From positions 1 to 23,116 of the forward strand of contig JBBRHH010000021.1 of the NCBI GenBank assembly GCA_038222915.1: a stretch of 23,116 nt of DNA, read 5' to 3'. This stretch comes from JBBRHH01 sp038222915. Lineage in GTDB: Bacteria > Planctomycetota > Phycisphaerae > Tepidisphaerales > Tepidisphaeraceae. Positions within the stretch are counted from its first letter, which is position 1. Each line of letters starts with the position of its first letter. This document shows, piece by piece, positions 17,619 to 23,116 of the stretch. The notes beneath the pieces were generated by a model, which worked only from the letters and a program-made list of their open reading frames with translations, ran no database searches and had not been told where the DNA came from. Made by a program: the position numbers and the translations under genes.

Positions 17619-18230
17619 TTAGATTCCGCCCAATAGTTCTTCTGACTCGATGATCTTCCTGGCGATCTCGGCAAGCCCAATCCGCCTCTTCTGGCTTTCC
17701 TGCTGCAACCGCCGGTGTGCCTCATCCTCATTCAAACTGTTTCGCCGCATCAGGATTCCCTTGGCCTTCTCGACCACCTTCCGCGTTTCGAGGGTCTGCG
17801 CGAGCGCCTCCTTCTCCAGGAGCAGTTTTTTGTGTTCCGCGAAACGCCGCACTGCAATCTGAATCTGCGCCTGCAGGCTTTCCGTGCTTGCCGGCTTAAT
17901 CAAGTATCCAAAAACCCCCGACTGACTCGCCCGGTCAATGAGCTGCGGATCGCTGTAGGCGCTTAAAATGATCATGGGCACGCGCCGCTCCTGCAGCAGC
18001 TTCCACGCCAACTCAATGCCATCGCTGCCATCCAGCCGGATATCCAGAATGACCAGATCCGGCTTTTCCGCCCGATACAGATCGATCGCAAGGTCAGATC
18101 TGGCCGCCTGCCCAACTGTCGTGTGCCCCAGTTTCGCCAATTGAGACTTCACGCCCATCCCAACCAGGGTATTATCCTCCACCAGAAGGACGCGTAAACC
18201 CGGCGACAAAATTTCGCTCTCTCGTGTCAT
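17619..18230 (-). CDS. Response regulator with ANTAR RNA-binding output domain
   Basis: This 203-residue protein has an N-terminal receiver domain (about 12-125) with the acidic pair Glu18-Asp19, phospho-acceptor Asp63 in LVILDIRLDGSDG, Ser90 and Lys112 (YLIKPAS). A short coiled region follows, then an ANTAR domain (about 137-197; RKVVEKAKGILMRRNSL, AHRRLQQES). ANTAR proteins bind tandem hairpins in nascent RNA and block transcription termination, with phosphorylation triggering dimerisation. No histidine kinase is adjacent, so the input is unknown. The gene is monocistronic here and convergent with the proline-rich gene, with only three bases between the stops. I could not identify its RNA targets in the window. 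Confidence 0.94.
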   Translation of the reverse strand: MTRESEILSPGLRVLLVEDNTLVGMGVKSQLAKLGHTTVGQAARSDLAIDLYRAEKPDLVILDIRLDGSDGIELAWKLLQERRVPMIILSAYSDPQLIDRASQSGVFGYLIKPASTESLQAQIQIAVRRFAEHKKLLLEKEALAQTLETRKVVEKAKGILMRRNSLNEDEAHRRLQQESQKRRIGLAEIARKIIESEELLGGI

Positions 18231-18273
18231 GCGATTCTCAACTCGACATACTCAAAAGGCCGGAGGACAGGCA

Positions 18274-18287
18274 CCGGTCCGAACCGG
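18274..18287. repeat. Short inverted repeat CCGGT-CCGA-ACCGG
   Basis: Five-base perfect arms with a four-base loop lie in the 207-base divergent gap between the ANTAR regulator and the pseudopilin, 44 bases before the regulator's start codon. It may form a small hairpin in that leader. It does not match the tandem hexaloop pattern of ANTAR targets. Confidence 0.3.
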
Positions 18288-18437
18288 CAGGACTAACTTA
18301 TAGCAGTGTAAAAGCCAATTTCCACAAATTAGAGAAAATTGCGGAGTCAGACGCAACTCCAGCGGCAGCAGGAATTAGAAGCTCAGTGCCTTGGTCTTGA
18401 GACAATATTCCCGCCCGTGGCGCGTAGTTTAAATGAT

Positions 18438-19040
18438 ATGAAGCGCAGATTCGTTGCTTTCACGCTCGTCGAGTTGCTGGTGGTCATCGGCATTATCTCG
18501 ATTCTCATCAGCATCTTGATGCCGGCGCTCAGCGCGCTGCGCGTCCGAGGCAATCGAATCGCCTGCGCCGGCAACCTCAACGACATCGGCAAACAGTTTC
18601 AGATGTACCTGAACGATTCGCACGGTATCCTTCCGTATGTCGACCTGATGCCGTCGGTGCCCCTGAACACCTTTCCCTCTATTCGTGAAGTGCTTCAGCC
18701 GTATGCCCCCAATATCTCCGAGGTGTATCACTGCCCCTCTGACGTCATCGGGAATGACACCAGCAGCGACAGCACCACCGCGATCGCCCCCTCTGGATTT
18801 CTCACTTATTTCGATCGCGAAAAATGCAGCTATTATTATGAGTTGGACCGGCAGTTGGATACGCTGCGGATGAATCACGACCCGATGCACTTGAACGCGC
18901 TCTCCCTGTACAAGGACGGCAAGCAGAATTTATTGCGAATCATGCACGACTGGGAAGCGTTTCATGGTCCACCCGGAAGCGTCGGTTCACAAAATCATCT
19001 CTTCGCCGACTGGCACGTCGGCGATCTGGTCGGGCAATAG
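18438..19040 (+). CDS. Type II secretion/type IV pilin-like pseudopilin
   Basis: The frame is open from 18339, but the ATG at 18438 places the prepilin leader correctly: MKRRFVA, then FTLVELLVVIGIISILISIL with Glu at mature position 5. This gives 200 residues; no good Shine-Dalgarno is visible and a GTG at 18417 is possible. The residue before the cut is Ala instead of the usual Gly. The C-terminus (NHLFADWHVGDLV) resembles the planctomycete tail motif normally written FADGHV, with Trp in place of Gly. Such pseudopilins are abundant in planctomycetes as DUF1559-type proteins, but this one is shorter than DUF1559 proteins. No secretion machinery is adjacent. The stop codon overlaps the ribosome binding site of the next gene. 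Confidence 0.88.
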   Translation: MKRRFVAFTLVELLVVIGIISILISILMPALSALRVRGNRIACAGNLNDIGKQFQMYLNDSHGILPYVDLMPSVPLNTFPSIREVLQPYAPNISEVYHCPSDVIGNDTSSDSTTAIAPSGFLTYFDREKCSYYYELDRQLDTLRMNHDPMHLNALSLYKDGKQNLLRIMHDWEAFHGPPGSVGSQNHLFADWHVGDLVGQ

Positions 19041-19044
19041 GAGA
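19039..19044 (+). promoter_or_regulatory. Ribosome binding site overlapping the pseudopilin stop
   Basis: AGGAGA lies five bases before the ATG at 19050 and shares bases with the pseudopilin TAG at 19038-19040, so the two genes are probably translated together. Confidence 0.65.
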
Positions 19045-19049
19045 AGCAC

Positions 19050-19781
19050 ATGTCTGGAGTCTCAGCACAAACACTCGCATACGTCGCGGAGGCGGATCAA
19101 AAGCGGAAAAAGAAGCGGCTTGCACTTGCGCTATCCATTGCTGGCGTGGTCGTTCTTGTGGGCGTGGTTCTATTGATCGCGCGGCTGATGCACCCGTCTC
19201 CACCGCCGCTGGATGCTGATGCCATTGTCCTCGCTAAATTCATGGCCACTTCGCAGTACGCAAAACTCGATGAGGACACGAAAAACGAATACCGCAAACA
19301 GCTCTGGCGAAATCCTGAAAATCGCAAAAAGATCTTCGCTGCCACTCAAAGCGGCGCGATCTCGGAAGCGGAAATGGAACAGGGTCGAAAGCTGATGATG
19401 GACAGCTTCATTGCCAGGCAACGTGCTGAGATGGCGGAATTCTTCAAACTAAAGCCTGGCAAGGAGCGTCTCGCCTATCTGAACAAAAAGATCGACGACG
19501 ATGAGGAGCGAAGGCGCCAACGGTCTACAACCCGGCCCAGCACCCAACCCGGCGGCGTTGCCACAGGAAATCGCGGCCCCGGCGGCGCGGGTGGCCCCGG
19601 AGGACCTGGCGGTCCCGGACGCTCCGGTGGCGGCCGTGGCGACCCCGCACGCATGAAGCAGCGCGAGGACAATTTTCCTGCCGACCTCCGTGCCGCCACA
19701 ACCGAATACAGGCGCGAAATGGACGACGCACGCCTCGCACGTGGCCTTCCGGCAGGTGGTGGCGGCCGCGGTGGCCGCTGA
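19050..19781 (+). CDS. Single-pass membrane protein with glycine-rich C-terminal region, unrecognised family
   Basis: This protein has 243 residues. A basic N-terminal stretch (QKRKKKR) precedes one membrane helix at about 24-46, so the N-terminus should be cytoplasmic and the rest outside. Residues 50-150 are charged and probably helical (KLDEDTKNEYRKQLWRNPEN, MEQGRKLMMDSFIARQRAEM). A Gly/Pro-rich low-complexity run follows (about 165-200: GPGGAGGPGGPGGPGRSGGG), then a short charged segment and a GGGGRGGR end. I recognise no family. Its coupling to the pseudopilin gene suggests a role beside that pilin-like protein, but this is inference from position only. Confidence 0.75.
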   Translation: MSGVSAQTLAYVAEADQKRKKKRLALALSIAGVVVLVGVVLLIARLMHPSPPPLDADAIVLAKFMATSQYAKLDEDTKNEYRKQLWRNPENRKKIFAATQSGAISEAEMEQGRKLMMDSFIARQRAEMAEFFKLKPGKERLAYLNKKIDDDEERRRQRSTTRPSTQPGGVATGNRGPGGAGGPGGPGGPGRSGGGRGDPARMKQREDNFPADLRAATTEYRREMDDARLARGLPAGGGGRGGR

Positions 19782-19928
19782 ACGTCAGCATCGCCCGATA
19801 ACACACTTTGCCCAATTCGCCACGCCGCTATTCCAATCACGACTTGCCGGGATTCGCGCGATTTCCTCAAACCTGTCGGACGATTCGACCCATATTTTTT
19901 GTCTGCGCCTTCGCCGAATCGGTTAATT

Positions 19929-19961
19929 CCCTGACCAACATCTCTCGATATAGAGGTCGGG
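19929..19961 (+). promoter_or_regulatory. Possible leader hairpin before the PilZ gene
   Basis: The segments CCC (19929-19931), GAC (19933-19935) and CTCT (19942-19945) can pair with AGAG, GTC and GGG (19952-19961), giving a ten-pair stem with a one-base and a six-base bulge. It ends five bases before the AAAGG ribosome binding site at 19966. It could affect translation of the PilZ gene or be chance. Confidence 0.3.
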
Positions 19962-19978
19962 TACTAAAGGTGCTGGCA

Positions 19979-20437
19979 ATGCGCACGTCTCTGAAAGAAA
20001 CAACCGAGATCACCGCCGCTTTTGACGAAGTGTTCACAAGTCATTCCGGCGCGGACCGTCGCACCGCCGAGCGTAACGAATACCACGCCCCTCTCGTCAT
20101 CTATCCATTCCACGACGAGATCCTTGGCGAGCCCATCACCCTGTTGCTCCAGGATTTCTCCGTGACCGGCCTCGGTGCACTCCACACGCGTCCGATGCTG
20201 GCAGGCGAGGAATTCCTCCTCCGCCTCCCACGCGGCAAAGCCCGCCCGGTCTCTGTCATCTGCTCCGTCGCCCACTGCCGGCCGCTCGAAGGCGGCATGT
20301 TCCGGATCGGTGCCGAATTCGCCCGCGTTCTGACCTCCTCCGCCGACACCCACCCCACCCGCGGCACCGTCCGACTCGAATGGCTCCAGCAAACGGCTTT
20401 CGCCCCCATCAACCTCACCGTCGCGAACGCCGCATAG
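19979..20437 (+). CDS. PilZ-domain protein (putative c-di-GMP receptor)
   Basis: The ATG at 19979 has AAAGG eight bases upstream and gives a 152-residue protein; the frame stays open further upstream, but that part has no conserved look. The PilZ domain spans about 27-118 and carries both c-di-GMP-contact motifs: RxxxR (Arg28 and Arg32 in RRTAERNEY) and DxSxxG (Asp59, Ser61, Gly64 in DFSVTGLG). Both motifs are intact, so nucleotide binding is likely. A tail of about 30 residues follows with no known domain. No cyclase or phosphodiesterase is adjacent. The neighbouring pseudopilin gene fits a surface or motility theme, but direct linkage is unproven. Confidence 0.9.
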   Translation: MRTSLKETTEITAAFDEVFTSHSGADRRTAERNEYHAPLVIYPFHDEILGEPITLLLQDFSVTGLGALHTRPMLAGEEFLLRLPRGKARPVSVICSVAHCRPLEGGMFRIGAEFARVLTSSADTHPTRGTVRLEWLQQTAFAPINLTVANAA

Positions 20438-20477
20438 CGTTCCTTGATCCAGCCGCCCCGCCGTATACCATCGTGTC

Positions 20478-21221
20478 GTGTTTCACCTCATAGGGGTGTC
20501 AAAAACTTACGACAGCCACGTCGCCCTCCAGCCGACGACTCTGCGCATTGAGCCGCGGCAAACCACCGTTTTCATCGGACCCAGCGGCTGTGGCAAATCC
20601 ACCCTTCTCCGACTCATGGTCGGCCTCATCCAACCCGACGCAGGCTCAGTCGAATTCGACAATACCCCGCTCAACAAGGGCAACCTCCTCCCGTCGCGCC
20701 AGCGCATGGGCTACGTCATCCAGGACGGCGGCCTCTTCCCCCATCTCACCGCCCGGCAAAACGTCACCCTCGCCGCCCACTATCTGAGATATCCCGTCAC
20801 AAAAATAAATTCGCGCGTGCAGGAACTGACCGATCTCACACACCTTGAATCCACAAGGCTTCAACTGTTTCCCGCGGAGTTGTCCGGCGGCCAGCGCCAG
20901 CGCGTAAGCCTCATGCGCGCACTGATGCTTGACCCCGCCGTCCTTCTGCTCGACGAACCACTCGGCGCGCTGGATCCCATGATTCGCCGAACCCTTCAGA
21001 TCGACCTCAAGGCCATTTTCAAGAAACTAGCCAAGACAGTCGTACTCGTCACCCACGACTTGCGCGAGGCGGTCTTTTTCGCCGATACCATCGTCCTCCT
21101 GCGCGACGGCAAAATCGTCCAGCAAGGCCCTCCACAAGACCTGCTCAATAAACCAGCCGACCCCTTCGTCACCGAGTTCGTCAACGCCCAACGCGATCCA
21201 ATCGAGGTGCTGGATGCGTAA
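20478..21221 (+). CDS. ABC transporter ATP-binding protein, osmoprotectant (betaine/choline) type
   Basis: This 247-residue protein starts with GTG. Walker A is GPSGCGKS at 34-41, the Q-loop is Gln82, the signature LSGGQ is at 135-139, Walker B is LLLLDE ending at Glu160, the D-loop is GALD and the switch His is His193. All catalytic elements are present. The sequence resembles OpuCA/ProV-type ATPases, although the C-terminal CBS pair typical of OpuA/OpuC and ProV is missing. No Shine-Dalgarno is seen; TTGATC and TATACC sit just upstream with an unusually short gap, so a leaderless message is possible. The stop lies eight bases inside the permease gene, so the two form one operon. Confidence 0.92.
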   Translation: MFHLIGVSKTYDSHVALQPTTLRIEPRQTTVFIGPSGCGKSTLLRLMVGLIQPDAGSVEFDNTPLNKGNLLPSRQRMGYVIQDGGLFPHLTARQNVTLAAHYLRYPVTKINSRVQELTDLTHLESTRLQLFPAELSGGQRQRVSLMRALMLDPAVLLLDEPLGALDPMIRRTLQIDLKAIFKKLAKTVVLVTHDLREAVFFADTIVLLRDGKIVQQGPPQDLLNKPADPFVTEFVNAQRDPIEVLDA

Positions 21222-22728
21222 CCGAATCTGCGTTTCAGCCTTGACTCTCCTGGTTCTCGTCTCGTGCGTCAGCGCCGCCGACACCGTCCGCGTCGGCTCA
21301 AAGGTCTTCACCGAATCGATCATCCTCGGCGACATCGCCACCCAGGTCATCAACGACGCAGGCATCCCGGCCGATCACAAACGCCAACTCGGCGGCACCC
21401 GCATCCCCTGGGAGGCGCTCCTTCGCGGCGAGATCGACATCTACCCCGAATATACCGGCACCATCAGCCAGGAAATTCTCGCCTCAAAGCAACCCATGTC
21501 CGAAGCGCAGATCCGAGAAACTCTCGCCCAGCGCGGGATTCGAATGACCCGCTCCCTCGGCTTCAACGACACATACGCCATCGGCATGCGCCGCGATGTC
21601 GCCGTGAAGTACCACATCAACAGCATCTCCGATCTCGCAATGCATCCGGAGCTGCGTTTGGGATTCAGCAACGAGTTCATGGATCGCGCCGATTGCTGGC
21701 GTTCTCTCCGCCCTGCCTATCACCTTCCCCAAACCGACGTCAAAGGTCTCGACCACGACCTTGCCTACAAAGCGCTCCAGACAGGATCGATCGATGCCAC
21801 CGACGTCTATTCCACCGACGCGAAGATCAAGAGCCTGAATCTGGCCGTCCTCATCGATGATCTGCACCATTTCCCCGAGTACAACGCCGTTTATCTCTAC
21901 CGGGCCGATGTACAGGCCCGCTTCCCCAAAGCGGTCGCCGCGATCGAGCGCATGGAAAGCCAGATCAATGAATCAGAAATGGTCGACCTGAACGCGCGCG
22001 TCGAGCTTCAGAAACTCCCCGAGAGCAAAGTTGCCGCCGAGTTCCTCCAGCACAAGTTCGGGATCAACAGCGCCGCGCTCGACGCTGTCGACTCACGCAC
22101 AACCCGCATCATCGCCCGCACGCGCGAGCACCTCTTCATGGTCGCGATATCGCTTGTCAGCGCGATCATTGTCGCCATTCCGCTCGGCATCGTCGCCGCC
22201 AAACGCCCGCGCCTCGGACAAATCATCCTCGCCATCGCGTCGATCATCTACACGATCCCCTCTCTAGCTCTCCTCGTCTTCCTCATCCCGATCTTCGGCA
22301 TCACCGGCTACCTCCCCGCCATCGTCGCTCTTTTCCTCTACAGCCTCCTCCCCATGATCCGCAACACCCACGCCGGCCTCATCGAAATCCCGCGTGGCAT
22401 CCGTGAATCTGCCGAGGCGCTGGGCCTTCCGCCACGCACGCGTCTGCGGCTTATCGAGTTGCCCCTCGCCTCGGGCGCAATTCTGTCTGGGATCAAAACC
22501 GCCGCCGTCATCAACGTGGCCACCGCCACCCTTGGCGCACTCATTGGCGCGGGCGGCTATGGGCAACCCATCCTGACAGGCATTCGCCTTTCCAGCACCC
22601 CCCTCGTCCTCGAAGGCGCAATCCCCGCTGCACTTCTCGCCCTGATTGTCCAGGGCATCTTCGAACTCTCCGAGCGATTTGTCGTCCCGCGCGGTCTCCG
22701 CCTCAAAGCCGAATCGGCCGGCCTATAG
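21214..22728 (+). CDS. Osmoprotectant ABC transporter, substrate-binding protein fused to permease
   Basis: This protein has 504 residues and overlaps the ATPase gene by eight bases. Residues 1-21 are a signal peptide. Residues 22-295 are a periplasmic binding domain of the OpuC/OsmF type, with the typical GSKVFTESIILGDI start, GGTRIPWEALLRGEID and YPEYTGT. From about 305 to 490 comes a permease domain with five or more helices, the helix-breaking IYTIPSLALL segment and the EAA-type ATPase-docking loop near 397-425 (RESAEALGLPPRTRLRLIEL). The binding domain precedes the permease. The expected substrate is a compatible solute such as glycine betaine or choline, but the ligand cannot be read from the sequence. 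With the ATPase it makes a complete importer. Confidence 0.92.
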   Translation: MRNRICVSALTLLVLVSCVSAADTVRVGSKVFTESIILGDIATQVINDAGIPADHKRQLGGTRIPWEALLRGEIDIYPEYTGTISQEILASKQPMSEAQIRETLAQRGIRMTRSLGFNDTYAIGMRRDVAVKYHINSISDLAMHPELRLGFSNEFMDRADCWRSLRPAYHLPQTDVKGLDHDLAYKALQTGSIDATDVYSTDAKIKSLNLAVLIDDLHHFPEYNAVYLYRADVQARFPKAVAAIERMESQINESEMVDLNARVELQKLPESKVAAEFLQHKFGINSAALDAVDSRTTRIIARTREHLFMVAISLVSAIIVAIPLGIVAAKRPRLGQIILAIASIIYTIPSLALLVFLIPIFGITGYLPAIVALFLYSLLPMIRNTHAGLIEIPRGIRESAEALGLPPRTRLRLIELPLASGAILSGIKTAAVINVATATLGALIGAGGYGQPILTGIRLSSTPLVLEGAIPAALLALIVQGIFELSERFVVPRGLRLKAESAGL

Positions 22729-22762
22729 TGATTGGGAATATTTTGTCTCGCGGCCTCGCTTA

Positions 22763-22801
22763 GCATTTTGTGCGTTGTGCGAAATGCCATTCTTCCGGCA
22801 T
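22763..22801 (+). promoter_or_regulatory. Short alternative hairpins and a tandem repeat before egtB
   Basis: GCATTT (22763-22768) can pair with AAATGC (22782-22787), while ATGCC (22784-22788) can instead pair with GGCAT (22797-22801), so the two stems exclude each other. The loop holds a perfect tandem TTGTGCG at 22768-22781. The arms are short and may be chance. Confidence 0.25.
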
Positions 22802-22821
22802 CTATGTCCCAAGAGGAGACG

Positions 22822-23116
22822 ATGACTTCTACTGCCACCGCCGGACTGCCCGAAGGATGTTGTACGACGACCGCCGGAGACTTGGCGCAACGCTACACCG
22901 AGATCCGCGCTCAAAGCCGGCACCTTTGCCATACGCTGGTTCCCGAAGATTATGTGATCCAGTCCATGCCCGACGCCAGCCCGACCAAATGGCATCTTGC
23001 CCATACCACCTGGTTCTTCGAAACGTTTCTGCTTACCCCGCATTTCCCCAGTTACCGACCCTTCCATCCACAATTCAACTACCTTTTCAACTCCTACTAC
23101 CTCACCATCGGTGAAC
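22822..23116 (+). CDS. egtB: Ergothioneine biosynthesis protein EgtB-like (partial, N-terminus)
   Basis: The gene starts at ATG 22822, preceded by GAGGAG, and is cut by the right edge after 98 residues; an in-frame ATG at 22804 is a weaker start. The visible part is the DinB-like iron-binding helical domain of EgtB sulfoxide synthases. The segment SPTKWHLAHTTWFFE contains His58 and His61, the first of which fits the family's first iron ligand, and FNYLFNSYY is the characteristic motif that follows. EgtB joins the sulfur donor to hercynine in the pathway to the antioxidant ergothioneine. The remaining iron ligands and the formylglycine-enzyme-like domain must lie beyond the window, as would any egtD methyltransferase. 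Recognition of the family is firm from this short stretch. Confidence 0.9.
   Translation, partial: MTSTATAGLPEGCCTTTAGDLAQRYTEIRAQSRHLCHTLVPEDYVIQSMPDASPTKWHLAHTTWFFETFLLTPHFPSYRPFHPQFNYLFNSYYLTIGE

Noticed and set aside
18258..18287. Possible ANTAR target hairpins in the leader of the ANTAR regulator
   Set aside because: Only one small stem forms. Read as a hexaloop it has the G at position 4 but lacks the A at position 1, and no second stem is found.
19580..19640. Gly/Pro-coding low-complexity run as a DNA tandem repeat
   Set aside because: The repetition is at codon level (GGN, CCN) with no exact repeated DNA unit, so it is a protein composition feature.

Overview
The window looks like a chromosomal segment of a GC-rich planctomycete, possibly of the Phycisphaerae type. 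This is an inference from gene content: a pseudopilin with the planctomycete-style C-terminal tail, secreted PQQ-like and VCBS/FG-GAP propeller proteins, a very large periplasmic TPR protein, a YdjY-domain propeller, a PilZ protein and an ANTAR response regulator. I saw no rRNA, tRNA, insertion sequence, CRISPR array or phage gene, and no stretch over 300 bases lacks a gene. The left edge cuts a MotA/TolQ/ExbB gene and the right edge cuts an egtB-like gene.

Layout. Positions 8436 to 1 (minus strand) form a tight operon, in transcription order: a membrane-anchored PQQ-like propeller; a 1221-residue protein joining rifampin-phosphotransferase/PEP-synthase-like domains to a multi-helix membrane module resembling the EMC3/DUF106 branch of the Oxa1/YidC superfamily; a secreted VCBS-repeat protein; an SGNH/GDSL hydrolase; and an ExbB/TolQ proton-channel subunit. 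Divergently, 8668 to 17615 (plus strand) carries a TPR protein of about 1292 residues, a VCBS/beta-sandwich protein with a C-terminal membrane anchor, a PQQ-propeller-YdjY protein and a small proline-rich secreted protein. The two arms mirror each other. Each has a PQQ propeller and a VCBS protein with an apparently homologous N-terminal domain, and a beta-sandwich module appears in both the SGNH protein and the plus-strand VCBS protein. I infer one cell-envelope system, possibly energised by the ExbB-type channel.

To the right come a minus-strand REC-ANTAR response regulator (17619-18230), a pseudopilin coupled to a glycine-rich membrane protein (18438-19781), a PilZ protein (19979-20437), a two-gene osmoprotectant-type ABC transporter (an ATPase and a substrate-binding-protein/permease fusion, 20478-22728), and the start of an ergothioneine-synthesis gene, egtB (22822 to the edge). 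This part is ordinary accessory content concerned with regulation, surface structures and stress.

The strongest candidates for something undescribed are the phosphotransferase-like/EMC3-like fusion protein, the mirrored envelope locus around it, and a 137-base out-of-frame overlap in which a C-terminal membrane anchor and a signal peptide appear to be encoded by the same DNA.
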